Made by a program: the position numbers and the translations under genes | Shown here: one piece after another, positions 48,869 through 58,406 of the stretch | How the letters are laid out: every line of letters begins with the position of its first letter | How positions within the stretch are numbered: position 1 is the stretch's first letter | Assembly: GCF_900115065.1 (NCBI RefSeq) | Contig: NZ_FOVE01000002.1 | Location: 124,001-188,000 of the forward strand | Length of the DNA stretch: 64,000 nt | Direction of reading: 5' to 3' | Origin: Formivibrio citricus | GTDB lineage: Bacteria; Pseudomonadota; Gammaproteobacteria; Burkholderiales; Chitinibacteraceae | The notes under the pieces: generated by a model | Told to the model about the DNA's origin: nothing | Seen by the model: the letters and a program-made list of their open reading frames with translations, nothing else | The model's database searches: none

Positions 48869-49249
48869 ATGAATGAATTGAACGTTCAAGGAAGCCAATC
48901 GACGCCCTGCATCCGCGGCGATTGGGAGCAAGGAACCTTGGCCATGGAAGGGGATTCCTACCCGGAAAATTCCTTCGAATTCTTCGGTCCGGTCATTGAC
49001 TGGGTCGAACGTTTTCTCAAGGACTCATCCATGCCGTTGAAGCTCGAACTGAAGCTGGTTTACATGAACACCAGCTCGGTCAAAGCGATGATGGACATCT
49101 TCGATCTGCTCGAAGATGCGTACACACAGGGGCGCCAGGTCAGCGTGAACTGGTTCTACGATCCCCGCAACGAGCGGGTACTGGATCTGGCCGACGAGTT
49201 TCGCGAGGACTGCAGTTTCCCCTTCGAGATCGCTGCCGATGTCCGATAA
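48869..49249 (+). CDS. siaC: SiaC-family switch protein (DUF1987)
   Basis: A 126-residue DUF1987 protein. The phospho-acceptor of P. aeruginosa SiaC is Thr68; here Thr68 is also present in VYMNTSSVKAMMDIF. The segment PENSFEFFGPVIDWVERFL is typical. In the known system unphosphorylated SiaC activates the cyclase SiaD. Its 3' end overlaps siaD by 11 bases. Confidence 0.9.
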   Translation: MNELNVQGSQSTPCIRGDWEQGTLAMEGDSYPENSFEFFGPVIDWVERFLKDSSMPLKLELKLVYMNTSSVKAMMDIFDLLEDAYTQGRQVSVNWFYDPRNERVLDLADEFREDCSFPFEIAADVR

Positions 49250-50045
49250 ACCGTCATTGCCGCAGATCGACGCCGAAAAGGAACTCATCCGGCACATCGA
49301 AACGCTGCTGGCCGATCCGGCGCACGAGGGCAACCCGCTGCGCGAGCCGCTTGCACGGTTGCTTGAGCAGAACGCAGGGCAACGGCAGCGGCTGGAACGT
49401 CTGGTCAGGATTTCCGATGGCTATCACTTGCTGTCCAGGGCCAACAGCGAAACCCTGTCGCAGCAATATGACCGCCAGTTGAGACGAGTCGAAAAGCTGA
49501 TGCGAATCTCGGATCGCTACCAGCAAAGCCTGCGGGAAATCAGCGAAGCGCTCAGGGAAGCTTCGTTGCACGATCCTTTGACCAGTCTGGGCAATCGCCG
49601 TTTCCTGATGGAGCGGCTTGGTGAAGAGACGGGGCGCGCAGTCCGCAACAGCACGCCTTACTCCCTCGGCATTATCGATATTGATTTTTTCAAATCCATC
49701 AATGACCGGTATGGGCACGACGCTGGCGACAAGGCGCTATGCGAGGTTTCCTGCGCGATCAGGGATTCGCTCCGCGAATATGACATCTGCGGACGCTGGG
49801 GCGGTGAGGAATTCCTGTTCATCCTGCCCGAGACGCCGCTCGACCTTGCCGTTCAGGTCGCCGAGCGGGTGCGCCTCGGCATCGAGAATATTCGACACGA
49901 CCACATCGACTACCGCATCACGGCCTGCATAGGCGTCACCCTTTATCGGTATGGGGAACACTATTCCGATACGATCAAGCGCGCGGACGAGGCTTTGCGG
50001 CATGCCAAGGAAGCCGGGCGCAACAGGGTAGAGTCCCGTTTATAA
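49239..50045 (+). CDS. siaD: SiaD-type diguanylate cyclase
   Basis: A 268-residue soluble cyclase making c-di-GMP. A helical N-terminal stalk (about 1-105) with repeated VRISDGYHLLSRAN / MRISDRYQQSLRE is the expected SiaC-binding part. The GGDEF domain has DPLTSLGNRRFL and the active site GGEEF at 188-192. An RxxD inhibitory site (Arg179-Asp182) five residues before it is kept, so product inhibition is likely. Last gene of siaABCD, convergent with phoR. Confidence 0.92.
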   Translation: MSDKPSLPQIDAEKELIRHIETLLADPAHEGNPLREPLARLLEQNAGQRQRLERLVRISDGYHLLSRANSETLSQQYDRQLRRVEKLMRISDRYQQSLREISEALREASLHDPLTSLGNRRFLMERLGEETGRAVRNSTPYSLGIIDIDFFKSINDRYGHDAGDKALCEVSCAIRDSLREYDICGRWGGEEFLFILPETPLDLAVQVAERVRLGIENIRHDHIDYRITACIGVTLYRYGEHYSDTIKRADEALRHAKEAGRNRVESRL

Positions 50046-50086
50046 GAACCGGTTCGCGATCTTGCAGCGAAGCCGTGACCGGTTCT
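50045..50086. other. Hairpin between convergent siaD and phoR
   Basis: Perfect 9 bp arms AGAACCGGT (50045-50053) and ACCGGTTCT (50078-50086) separated by 24 bases. No T run on either side. It may slow or process transcripts; a standard terminator is not seen. Confidence 0.4.
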
Positions 50087-50111
50087 GAGCGCGGGGATTC
50101 TTCCTGTTGAT

Positions 50112-51407
50112 TTACAGTGCCACGCGCGCAGCAGGAAAGCGCACGGCGAAGCAGCTGCCCTGACCGGGTTTGCTGTGGATGTGCAGTGAGGCCTGGTGGC
50201 GGGTGATGGCGTGCTTGACGATGGCGAGTCCCAGCCCGGTGCCGCCCGATTCGCGCGAACGGCCGCGATCAACGCGGTAGAAGCGTTCGGTCAGGCGCGG
50301 GATGTGTGCGGGGTCGATGCCGATGCCGGTATCCTCGACGGCGAATTCGGCCCCTTCGGCGCTGCTGCTCCAGTGAATACGGATCGAACCGCCGGCGGGC
50401 GTGTAGCGCACGGCGTTGGAAACCAGGTTGCTCAGTGCGCTGGTGATCTCGCCTTCCGAGCCGAAGAGGTCGGCATGGCAGCCCTGGATCAATTCGACCT
50501 GGTGCTGGCCGTTCGACAGCGCTTCGGCATCGCGGCGCAGTTTATCGAGCAGCGAGGTCATGTTGATGCGCTCGTCGGTCGGGGGCGGCGGAGCGGCTTC
50601 CATGGTCGAGAGCAGCAGCAGTTCCTGCACGATGCGCTGCATGCGGTCCGATTGCTCGGCCATGATGCCGAGGTAATGGTTGCGTTCCTCGGGGTTCAGA
50701 TCCAGCTCGCGCAGCGTTTCGATGAAGCCGTGCAGCACCGTGAGCGGTGTGCGCAGTTCGTGCGATACGTTGGCGACGAAATCGCGGCGCATCTGGTCGA
50801 CGCGTTCGGTCTGCGTGATATCGGTGATCTGGATGAGTTGCCGTTTCTTGCCGTAGGCGATGACGTGCACGGACAGCAGCGCATCGCCGGCGCGCTCCGA
50901 GCGCATTTGCAGCGGGGCGGCGAAATCGCCGGCCGTCAGGTAGTTCAGGAATAGCGGTTGCCGGACGAGGTGGGTGATCGGTTCGCCGATGTCGGTTTGC
51001 TGGTTCAGGCCCAGTTGCTGCTCGGCCATGCGGTTGCACCATTCGATGCGCCAGCCCTCGCCGACGATGATGGCGCCAACCGTCAGCGCCTGGCCCGCGG
51101 CGCCGAAGCGCGCGAGTTCTTCCTGCCAGTAGGCGATCTGGCGGCGCAGGTCGCGTTCGTGCCGGTAGAGGTGGGCAAACGGCTCGCTCCAGACGCCGCT
51201 GCCGACGAGTTCGGTCGCCGGGGACGGATTGCGCGCCCAGCGTTCCAGAGCGATCCATTGCCGAAGATGGTAGGCAAGCTGCAGCAGGAGCCCCAGTACC
51301 AGCGTGGCCCAAGCTGCATGGGCCGACCCGAACAGCCAGACCACGGCGGCGATTGCCAGGGTGAGCAGGGTGTAGCCCAGTGCGCGTACCACGGGGTGGA
51401 AATTCAT
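50112..51407 (-). CDS. phoR: Phosphate regulon sensor kinase PhoR
   Basis: A 431-residue kinase. Two N-terminal membrane segments (about 10-45) are followed by a charged linker, a PAS domain (about 100-200), the His216 phosphorylation site in FVANVSHELRTPLTVLHGF and an ATPase with SNLVSNAVRYTPAGG, VEDTGIGI and GGTGLGLAIVKHA. It senses Pst activity through PhoU and phosphorylates PhoB. It overlaps phoB by four bases. Confidence 0.95.
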   Translation of the reverse strand: MNFHPVVRALGYTLLTLAIAAVVWLFGSAHAAWATLVLGLLLQLAYHLRQWIALERWARNPSPATELVGSGVWSEPFAHLYRHERDLRRQIAYWQEELARFGAAGQALTVGAIIVGEGWRIEWCNRMAEQQLGLNQQTDIGEPITHLVRQPLFLNYLTAGDFAAPLQMRSERAGDALLSVHVIAYGKKRQLIQITDITQTERVDQMRRDFVANVSHELRTPLTVLHGFIETLRELDLNPEERNHYLGIMAEQSDRMQRIVQELLLLSTMEAAPPPPTDERINMTSLLDKLRRDAEALSNGQHQVELIQGCHADLFGSEGEITSALSNLVSNAVRYTPAGGSIRIHWSSSAEGAEFAVEDTGIGIDPAHIPRLTERFYRVDRGRSRESGGTGLGLAIVKHAITRHQASLHIHSKPGQGSCFAVRFPAARVAL

Positions 51408-52105
51408 GATTCCACTTTCTCCGCGCCGCGGAAGCGGTAGCCGGTGCCGCGCACGGTTTCCAGCCGCTTGTGGTGCCCGGTGATTTCAAGCGCGGCGCGC
51501 AGGCGGCGGATGTGGACGTCCACGGTACGCTCCTCGATGAACACGTGGTCGCCCCAGACGCTGTCGAGCAACTGGGCGCGGCTGTAGACGCGCTCCGGGT
51601 GCGTCATGAAGAAAAACAGCAGGCGGAATTCGGTGGGGCCGAGTTCCAGCGGTTCGCCGTTGCAGGTGATGCGGTGCGTGGCCGGATTGATGGCCAGTCC
51701 TTCGATCTCGACCGCTTCACCGGCCAGATGCGGCGCGCGGCGGCGCAGCACGGCGCGTACTCGCGCGATGAGTTCCTTGGGCGAGAACGGTTTGGTGATG
51801 TAATCGTCCGCGCCGGATTCGAGTCCCTGAATCTTGTCTTCCTCGTGCACGCGCGCAGTCAGCATGATGATGGGGATCTCGCGGGTGCGCTCGTCGGCGC
51901 GCAACTTCTTGGCCAGCGCTACGCCCGATTTGCCCGGCAGCATCCAGTCGAGCAGGATCAGGTCGGGCAGTGCGGCGCGAATGGCCGATTCGCCTTCTTC
52001 GGCGCTACCGGCGCGAATGACCAGAAAGCCAGCGTGCTTGAGGTTGATGGCGAGCAGTTCCTGGATCGCCGGCTCGTCCTCGATCACAAGAATGTTCGGG
52101 TTCAA
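51404..52105 (-). CDS. phoB: Phosphate regulon response regulator PhoB
   Basis: A 233-residue OmpR-type regulator that binds Pho boxes. The receiver has Asp53 in LILLDWMLPGKSG; the winged helix has TEFRLLFFFMTHPERVYSRAQLLDSVWG. The only start giving the family N-terminus (MNPNILVIEDEPAIQELL) is a TTG at 52105, preceded by AAGGAG at 8 bases. That TTG overlaps the phoU stop as TTGA. A longer in-frame opening upstream is inside phoU and was rejected. Confidence 0.93.
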   Translation of the reverse strand: MNPNILVIEDEPAIQELLAINLKHAGFLVIRAGSAEEGESAIRAALPDLILLDWMLPGKSGVALAKKLRADERTREIPIIMLTARVHEEDKIQGLESGADDYITKPFSPKELIARVRAVLRRRAPHLAGEAVEIEGLAINPATHRITCNGEPLELGPTEFRLLFFFMTHPERVYSRAQLLDSVWGDHVFIEERTVDVHIRRLRAALEITGHHKRLETVRGTGYRFRGAEKVES

Positions 52106-52800
52106 GATGCGGACTCCTTGAACGCAGGCGGGTTGTTGCGTCCTTCGACGATGTAGATGATGTGCTCGGCGATGTTCTTGGCATGGTCGCCGATGCGCTC
52201 GATGGCGCGCGCAATCGAGATGATGTCGATCGAGGTGGTGATCGTGCGCGGGTCTTCCATCATGTAGGTGACGAGCTGGCGGATCACGGCCTTGAATTCG
52301 GTATCGACCTCGGCATCGCTGCGGATGATCTGGCGCGCTTCTTCGGTGTCGAGCCGGGAGAAGGTGTCGAGCGAGCGGCGTACCATGTCGGCCGCGGCCT
52401 TGGCGATGTGGCGCACGTCTGCGGTATGTGGCGGCAGCGATTTCGGCCCTTCGCCGTGGATGCGCCGCGCGCCCTTGGCGATGCGCTTGGCTTCGTCGCC
52501 GATGCGTTCCAGGTCGGTGACGATCTTGGTCACGCCGAGGATCAGGCGCAGATCGGTGGCTGCGGGCTGGCGCTTGGCGATGACCTGGGCGCACTCGTCC
52601 TCAATCAGTGTCTGGAAGACGTCGATCTTGCGGTCGGTTTCGACGATGTCGGAAACCGTGGAAATTTCCCCCGAGGTGTAAGCCTGCGTTGCGGCCAGAC
52701 ATTGGGCTTCGACCAGCCCGCCCATTTCCAGCACATGGCTGCGCAGGGTGGTGAGCTCGTCGTCAAAAGCGCGGGAAACGTGTTTTTCGAATTCGTTCAT
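52102..52800 (-). CDS. phoU: Phosphate transport accessory protein PhoU
   Basis: A 232-residue PhoU with two repeated three-helix bundles; the metal-binding motifs are DLERIGDEAKRIAKGA and AIERIGDHAKNIAEHI. It links the Pst transporter to PhoR. The start MNEFEKHVSRAFDDEL at 52800 follows AAAGGAACCAAC. It overlaps phoB by four bases and lies 69 bp after pstB. Confidence 0.96.
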   Translation of the reverse strand: MNEFEKHVSRAFDDELTTLRSHVLEMGGLVEAQCLAATQAYTSGEISTVSDIVETDRKIDVFQTLIEDECAQVIAKRQPAATDLRLILGVTKIVTDLERIGDEAKRIAKGARRIHGEGPKSLPPHTADVRHIAKAAADMVRRSLDTFSRLDTEEARQIIRSDAEVDTEFKAVIRQLVTYMMEDPRTITTSIDIISIARAIERIGDHAKNIAEHIIYIVEGRNNPPAFKESAS

Positions 52801-52869
52801 GTTGGTTCCTTTATGGCAATCCTGTGCAGGTTCGGCCAATGTTTTCAGGGATCGGGCGCGGCTGCCTCG

Positions 52870-53652
52870 TTAACCCATGCGACCGGTGATGTAGTCTTCC
52901 GTGCGTTTGTCTTTGGGTTTGACGAAAATATCGTCGGTCTTGCCGAATTCGACCAGCTCGCCCAGATACATGTAGGCGGTGAAATCCGAAACCCGCGCGG
53001 CCTGTTGCATGTTGTGGGTCACGATGGCGATCGTGAACTCCGACTTGAGTTCGTGGATCAGCTCTTCGATGCGGCCGGTGGAAATCGGGTCGAGCGCCGA
53101 GGTCGGTTCGTCGAGCAGCAGCACCTGCGGTTTGACCGCTACGCCGCGCGCGATGCACAGACGCTGTTGCTGGCCGCCGGAAAGGCTGGTGCCGGGCTGC
53201 TTGAGTTTATCCTTGACCTCGTTCCAGAGCGCGGCCTTGGTCAGCGCCCATTCGATGCGGTCGTCCATTGCACTGCGGTTGAGCTTTTCATGCATGCGCA
53301 CGCCGAAAGCGATGTTTTCGTAAATCGACATCGGGAAGGGCGTGGGTTTCTGGAACACCATGCCGACACGGGCGCGCAGCGCGATGGTGTCCACGTTGCC
53401 GTGCAGGATGTTCTCGCCGTCGATCAGCAATTCGCCTTCGGCGTGCTGGCCGGGGTAGAGGTCGTACATGCGGTTGATGGTGCGCAGCAGCGTCGATTTG
53501 CCGCAGCCGGACGGGCCGATGAAGGCGGTGACCTTGCCCTTGTAGATATCCAGATTGATTCCCTTGAGGGCTTGCGCTTTGCCGTAATAGAAGTTCAGGT
53601 TCCGGATGCTGATCTGCGGGACCAGTGCCTGGGCGGAGGATTCGATAGGCAT
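52870..53652 (-). CDS. pstB: Phosphate ABC transporter ATPase PstB
   Basis: A 260-residue ATPase with Walker [14 protein letters not shown], signature [14 protein letters not shown] and Walker [16 protein letters not shown]. The N-terminal [21 protein letters not shown] and C-terminal [14 protein letters not shown] are typical of PstB. Confidence 0.97.
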   Translation of the reverse strand: MPIESSAQALVPQISIRNLNFYYGKAQALKGINLDIYKGKVTAFIGPSGCGKSTLLRTINRMYDLYPGQHAEGELLIDGENILHGNVDTIALRARVGMVFQKPTPFPMSIYENIAFGVRMHEKLNRSAMDDRIEWALTKAALWNEVKDKLKQPGTSLSGGQQQRLCIARGVAVKPQVLLLDEPTSALDPISTGRIEELIHELKSEFTIAIVTHNMQQAARVSDFTAYMYLGELVEFGKTDDIFVKPKDKRTEDYITGRMG

Positions 53653-53663
53653 CTTTTATTTCC

Positions 53664-54503
53664 TTAACGTTGCGGGCTGCTTCTGAACATGACGCGGGCG
53701 ATGATGTTCAGGATGAGTACGCCGAGAGTGATGATGAATACGCCGGCCCAGGCGAGTTGCTGCCAGTCGGCGAACGGGCTCATGGCGAACTTGAAAATGG
53801 TGGCCGGCAGGCTGGCCATCGGCTCGGAGAGATTGGTACTCCAGAACTGGTTGGACAGCGCGGTAAACAAGAGCGGGGCAGTTTCGCCGGAAATGCGCGC
53901 TACGGAGAGCAGAATGCCGGTCACGATGCCCGATTTGGCAGAGCGCAGTGTCACCATCAGGATCACCCGCCACTTCGGCGCGCCGAGCGCGAACGCGGCT
54001 TCGCGCAGCGAATTGGGGACCAGCGCCAGCATGTTTTCGGTGGTGCGCACCATGACCGGAATCGCCAGCAGCGCCAGTGCCAGCGCGCCGGACATGCCGG
54101 AAAATTTGCCGGCCTTGGCGACGTAGATCGCGTAGACGAACAGGCCGATCACGATGGAGGGCGCTGAGAGCAGGATGTCGTTGACGAAGCGCGTGACCTT
54201 GCCGAGCCAGCTGCGCTGACCGTATTCGGCCAGGTAGATGCCGGCCAGCGTGGCGAGCGGGGTGGCGATCAGCATTGCCAGGCCCACCATGATGAGGCTG
54301 CCTGCGATGGCATTCTTCAGTCCGCCCGCCTCGCCCGGAGGCGGCGTCATTTCGGTGAACAGCGTGGGCTTGAGCGCGCCAACGCCCAGGTCGAGCACCA
54401 TCCACAGAATCCAGAATAGCCAGAACAGGCCGAAAGCCATGGCTGCCAGCGACATGGAGAGCGCAAAAAAATTGACGGCTTTGCGTTTGGTCGAGAGTTT
54501 CAT
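53664..54503 (-). CDS. pstA: Phosphate ABC transporter permease PstA
   Basis: A 279-residue permease with about six membrane segments. Family text includes [27 protein letters not shown] and the coupling region [28 protein letters not shown]. Six bases after pstC, eleven before pstB. Confidence 0.95.
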   Translation of the reverse strand: MKLSTKRKAVNFFALSMSLAAMAFGLFWLFWILWMVLDLGVGALKPTLFTEMTPPPGEAGGLKNAIAGSLIMVGLAMLIATPLATLAGIYLAEYGQRSWLGKVTRFVNDILLSAPSIVIGLFVYAIYVAKAGKFSGMSGALALALLAIPVMVRTTENMLALVPNSLREAAFALGAPKWRVILMVTLRSAKSGIVTGILLSVARISGETAPLLFTALSNQFWSTNLSEPMASLPATIFKFAMSPFADWQQLAWAGVFIITLGVLILNIIARVMFRSSPQR

Positions 54504-54509
54504 TGGTTC

Positions 54510-55466
54510 TTACCCGACGTGCTTTCCGCCGGAATTCTTTTCCAGCGAATGCAACAGCAGTTTGGACAGCGAGAGCACGATGAACGTGATCACGAACAGG
54601 ATCAGGCCGAGCTCGATCAGTGCGGCGGTGTAGAGCCCCGGCGAGGCTTCGGCGAATTCGTTGGCGAGCAAGGACGTGATGCTGTTGCCCGGCATGAAAA
54701 GCGACGGGCTTTCGAGCAGGCTCGCATTGCCGATTACGAAGGTCACGGCCATGGTTTCGCCGAGTGCGCGGCCCAGGCCGAGCATCACGCCGCCGATCAC
54801 GCCGACGCGGGTGTAGGGCAGCACCACGTTGCGCACCACCTCCCAGGTCGTTCCCCCGAGGCCGTAGCACGATTCCTTGAGCATGGCCGGGGTCAGCTCG
54901 AACACGTCGCGCATGACCGAGGTGATGAACGGGATGATCATGATAGCCAGAATGATGCCGGCAGCCAGAAGGCCGATGCCGAAGGTCGGGCCGGAAAAGA
55001 GTTCGCCGATGACCGGCACTTCGCCGAGCGTTTCGGCGATCTTGGGCTGCACGTGTTCACCGAACACCGGCGCGAAAACCAATAACCCCCAGATGCCGTA
55101 GACGATGCTGGGAATGCCGGCCAGCAACTCGATGGCGATGCCGAGTGGGCGGCGCAACCAAGTGGGCGAAAGCTCAGTCAGAAAGAGCGCGATGCCGAAG
55201 CTGATTGGCAGCGCGATGACCAGCGCGATCAGCGAAGTCACCAGCGTGCCGTAGATCGGCACCAGTGCGCCGAACTGCTCGGCGGGCGGGTTCCATTCGC
55301 TGCTGGTGAGAAAGCCGAAGCCGAAGGTCTTGATCGAAGGCCAGGCGCTGATGGTCAGGGAAACGATGATCCCGGCCAGCACCAGCAGCGTCAGCATGGC
55401 CACGGCGCGGGTCAGGTTGAAGAACAACAGGTCGCCCAGCTTGCTCTTGGAGGGTGAGTTTTTCAT
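54510..55466 (-). CDS. pstC: Phosphate ABC transporter permease PstC
   Basis: A 318-residue permease with about six membrane segments. Family text includes [36 protein letters not shown] and [28 protein letters not shown]. The start at 55466 ([12 protein letters not shown]) follows GGAACCC. Between it and pstS lies 197 bp occupied mainly by a repeat element. Confidence 0.95.
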   Translation of the reverse strand: MKNSPSKSKLGDLLFFNLTRAVAMLTLLVLAGIIVSLTISAWPSIKTFGFGFLTSSEWNPPAEQFGALVPIYGTLVTSLIALVIALPISFGIALFLTELSPTWLRRPLGIAIELLAGIPSIVYGIWGLLVFAPVFGEHVQPKIAETLGEVPVIGELFSGPTFGIGLLAAGIILAIMIIPFITSVMRDVFELTPAMLKESCYGLGGTTWEVVRNVVLPYTRVGVIGGVMLGLGRALGETMAVTFVIGNASLLESPSLFMPGNSITSLLANEFAEASPGLYTAALIELGLILFVITFIVLSLSKLLLHSLEKNSGGKHVG

Positions 55467-55489
55467 GGGTTCCGTTTGTCTGGGAAACG

Positions 55490-55616
55490 CTGAACAATTG
55501 CTGCGAAGGCGCATGGCGGCGTCGCGCGGTGCTCGAAATCCTCATGTATTCGCATATACATTGCGGTTTCTGCGCTCCGGGCTCCTTGCCCTGCGTCTTC
55601 TCGCTGACTTGTTCAG
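55490..55616 (+). repeat. Intergenic repeat, copy E (full length), inside the pst operon
   Basis: A 127 bp copy with perfect 8 bp inverted ends CTGAACAA and TTGTTCAG. The core GGTGCTCGAAATCCTCATGT and the CGCATATACATTGCGGTTTC stretch match copies A and B at most positions. It lies between pstS and pstC. Confidence 0.8.
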
Positions 55617-55663
55617 TATTTCCTTTGTAGAGGGCCGGCAACCGCCGGCCCGGGTTGCATAAA

Positions 55664-56719
55664 TTACTTGGCCACGAGTACCGGCTTGCCCGCGCCATCC
55701 TTGATGCCGGCAGTCCACGAACCATAGATCTGCTTGACCAGGTTGTCCGGCAGGGCCACGTATTCCAGATCAGCCGCCATCTTGCCGCCGTTCTTGAACG
55801 ACCACTGGAAGAACTTCAGCACTTCCGCACCCTGAGTCGGCTTGGCCTGGCTCTTGTGCATCAAGATGAAGGTTGCACCCGTGATCGGCCAGCTATCCTT
55901 GCCCGGCTGGTTGGTCAGGATCTCGCCGAAGTTGGACTTGGCCCAGTTGGCGCCGGCTGCGGCAGCCTTGAAGGTCGTATCGTCCGGAGCAACGAAGTTG
56001 CCGGAGGCATTCTGCAGTTTCACCCAAGCCAGCCTGTTCTGCTTGGCATAGGCGTATTCCACGTAGCCGATCGAATTGGGGATGCGCTGCAGGAAGGCAG
56101 CCACACCTTCGTTACCCTTGCCGCCCATGCCGGTGCCCGGCCATTTCACAGCGGTGCCTTCACCGACTTTCTGCTTCCATTCGGCGTTAACCTTGGAGAG
56201 GTAGTTGGTGAAGATGAAGGTGGTGCCGGAGCCGTCGGCGCGGCGTACCACGGCGATGCTGGTGCCAGGCAGCTTCACGCCCGGGTTCAGATCGGCAATC
56301 GCCTTGTCGTTCCACTTCTTGATCTTGCCCAGATAAATGTCGGCGAGCACCTGGCCGCTCAGGCGAAGCGCACCGGGCTGAACGCCGGCCACGTTGACGA
56401 CCGGCACCACGCCGCCGATCACGGCCGGGAACTGGGTCAGCCCGTTCTTGTTCAGGTCTTCAGCCTTGAGCGGCATGTCGGAAGCGCCGAAATCGACGGT
56501 CTTGGCGGTGATCTGCTTGATGCCGCCGCCGGAGCCGATCGACTGGTAGTTCACGCGGTTGCCGGTGGCTTTCTGGTAGGCATCGGCCCACTTGGCGTAC
56601 AGCGGAGCCGGGAAGGAAGCGCCCGCGCCGGTGATCTCGGCGGCTTGCACGGCCAGGGAGGCGGCGCCCATCGCCAGGGCAAGGGCGGAAATCTGGAGCA
56701 ACTTGAATTTGCGCAACAT
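55664..56719 (-). CDS. pstS: Phosphate-binding protein PstS
   Basis: A 351-residue periplasmic phosphate-binding protein. A signal peptide is cut after residue 26 ([12 protein letters not shown]). The mature start [31 protein letters not shown] and [16 protein letters not shown] are diagnostic. The start at 56719 has AAAGGACTCCCCG upstream. First gene of pstSCAB-phoUBR, behind a double Pho box. Confidence 0.97.
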   Translation of the reverse strand: MLRKFKLLQISALALAMGAASLAVQAAEITGAGASFPAPLYAKWADAYQKATGNRVNYQSIGSGGGIKQITAKTVDFGASDMPLKAEDLNKNGLTQFPAVIGGVVPVVNVAGVQPGALRLSGQVLADIYLGKIKKWNDKAIADLNPGVKLPGTSIAVVRRADGSGTTFIFTNYLSKVNAEWKQKVGEGTAVKWPGTGMGGKGNEGVAAFLQRIPNSIGYVEYAYAKQNRLAWVKLQNASGNFVAPDDTTFKAAAAGANWAKSNFGEILTNQPGKDSWPITGATFILMHKSQAKPTQGAEVLKFFQWSFKNGGKMAADLEYVALPDNLVKQIYGSWTAGIKDGAGKPVLVAK

Positions 56720-56755
56720 CGGGGAGTCCTTTGTTTGGCTGTTGGTGATGGCGCC

Positions 56756-56810
56756 ACTGTACGAATTGATTGTTACAACAATGTGACATGTTGCAGCGGT
56801 GTGACAGGTG
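56756..56810 (-). promoter_or_regulatory. Pho-box promoter of pstS
   Basis: On the minus strand two adjacent Pho boxes are read: CTGTCACACCGCTGCAAC followed directly by ATGTCACATTGTTGTAAC (about 56807-56772). Each has the CTGTCA/TGTCAC and CTG(T/C)AA-like half-site pair. A -10 TACAGT (56761-56756) follows the box by about 11 bp, the normal spacing for PhoB-activated promoters, with no sigma70 -35 needed. Confidence 0.85.
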
Positions 56811-56958
56811 ATTTTTGCCAACCTCCGACAAAAGGAGGGGGTGAAGAAACCCCGCGAGGTTGTGTGATTCGCGTCGATTTCCCCTCAGCCTTGAAAAGAA
56901 AGTAAAATCCCACCTTTGGTGCAAATCCGGCCGCCCGAGAGCGGCAGAGAAAAGAATC

Positions 56959-57849
56959 ATGCTGACATTCCAGGAAATCCTGCTTACCCTCCAGAAATAC
57001 TGGGCCCGCCACGGCTGCGCTTTGCTGCAGCCCTACGATATCGAAGTTGGCGCGGGGACATTCCATACGGCCACATTCCTGCGCGCGCTCGGCCCGGAGC
57101 CGTGGAATGCTGCCTACGTGCAGCCTTCGCGCCGCCCCAAGGACGGCCGTTACGGCGAGAACCCCAACCGTCTGCAGCACTATTACCAGTACCAGGTGGT
57201 GCTCAAACCCAGCCCTGACAACATCCAGGACCTGTATCTCGGTTCGCTGCGCGAGCTGGGCATCGACCCGACCGTGCATGACATCCGCTTCGTGGAAGAC
57301 GACTGGGAATCTCCGACACTGGGCGCTTGGGGTTTGGGCTGGGAAGTGTGGCTCAACGGCATGGAAGTGACGCAGTTCACCTACTTCCAGCAGGTTGGCG
57401 GCCTCGATTGCAAGCCGGTGCTGGGCGAAATCACTTACGGCGTCGAGCGTCTGGCGATGTACCTGCAGGGCGTGGAGAACGTCTACGATCTGGTCTGGAC
57501 CGTGTACCCGAACGGCCAGAAGGTGACCTACGGCGACATCTACCACCAGAACGAAGTCGAACAGTCCACCTACAACTTCGAGCATTCGAACGTCGAGTTG
57601 CTGTTCCGCCTCTTCAATGATTTCGAATCCGAGGCCAAGCGCCTGATGGATGCCGGGCTGGCGCTTCCGGGCTTCGAGATGGTGATGAAGTGTTCGCATA
57701 CCTTCAACCTGCTCGATGCGCGCGGCGCGATTTCGGTGACCGAGCGCGCGGCCTATATCGGCCGGGTGCGGGCGCTGGCGCGGCAGGTGGCGCAAGCCTA
57801 CTACGACAGCCGCGAAGCCCTGGGCTTCCCGATGTGCCGAGCCGAGTGA
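56959..57849 (+). CDS. glyQ: Glycine-tRNA ligase alpha subunit
   Basis: A 296-residue catalytic subunit of the alpha2beta2 glycyl-tRNA synthetase. Typical text: [36 protein letters not shown] at the start, [34 protein letters not shown], and [21 protein letters not shown]-like text at the end. Start ATG 56959 is set by the family N-terminus. A small lipoprotein gene separates it from glyS. Confidence 0.97.
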   Translation: MLTFQEILLTLQKYWARHGCALLQPYDIEVGAGTFHTATFLRALGPEPWNAAYVQPSRRPKDGRYGENPNRLQHYYQYQVVLKPSPDNIQDLYLGSLRELGIDPTVHDIRFVEDDWESPTLGAWGLGWEVWLNGMEVTQFTYFQQVGGLDCKPVLGEITYGVERLAMYLQGVENVYDLVWTVYPNGQKVTYGDIYHQNEVEQSTYNFEHSNVELLFRLFNDFESEAKRLMDAGLALPGFEMVMKCSHTFNLLDARGAISVTERAAYIGRVRALARQVAQAYYDSREALGFPMCRAE

Positions 57850-57880
57850 GCCGAGTAATTCCTTTTCCGGAGTGAAACCG

Positions 57881-58366
57881 ATGCGAAAGTTCCTGATCCT
57901 GCTGTTGCCCGTGATGCTGGTGGCTGCTTGTGACGGCAAGCTCGGTTACGAACAGGGCCGCCCCGGCGATCCCCCGCCCTTCAAGGGCGAGTGGCGGCGC
58001 TACGGCACGATGCCGGACTTCGACGTGCTGGTGAACGTGGACGCGATTTCGCGCGACGATCGCTATGCCAAGGACAAGTATGTCTACGTCTGGATGCTGC
58101 AAAGCTTCCGCACGGCGCAGATCGATGGTGTCTCGAAGGGCAAGTACCGCAAGAAGTTCACCCGCCAGGCCATCGAGTGCAAGAGCGGGCGCATGGCGGC
58201 GACGACTGCCGTGCTGACCGACGAAAACAACGCCGAAGTGGCGCGCTATGACGTGCCGGGTTATCAGTGGGAATTCTCGACGCCGACGCCGAATACCTAC
58301 GGAGCCGACTTCATGCGCCAGGTCTGCCAGATCCATGCAGACAAGGAAGCGGCCAAGAAACAATGA
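57881..58366 (+). CDS. CNP1-like family lipoprotein
   Basis: A 161-residue predicted lipoprotein. The signal ends at LVAAC with Cys17. The mature part has WRRYGTMPDFDVLVNVDAISRDDRY and QAIECKSGRMA, typical of the betaproteobacterial CNP1-like family. Role unknown. ATG 57881 is preferred, with CCGGAG eight bases before; a GTG nine bases upstream is an alternative. It sits between glyQ and glyS. Confidence 0.85.
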   Translation: MRKFLILLLPVMLVAACDGKLGYEQGRPGDPPPFKGEWRRYGTMPDFDVLVNVDAISRDDRYAKDKYVYVWMLQSFRTAQIDGVSKGKYRKKFTRQAIECKSGRMAATTAVLTDENNAEVARYDVPGYQWEFSTPTPNTYGADFMRQVCQIHADKEAAKKQ

Positions 58367-58406
58367 TTCCGGGTAGCCCCGGACCTGAACAACTGGATGA
58401 CGCGAT

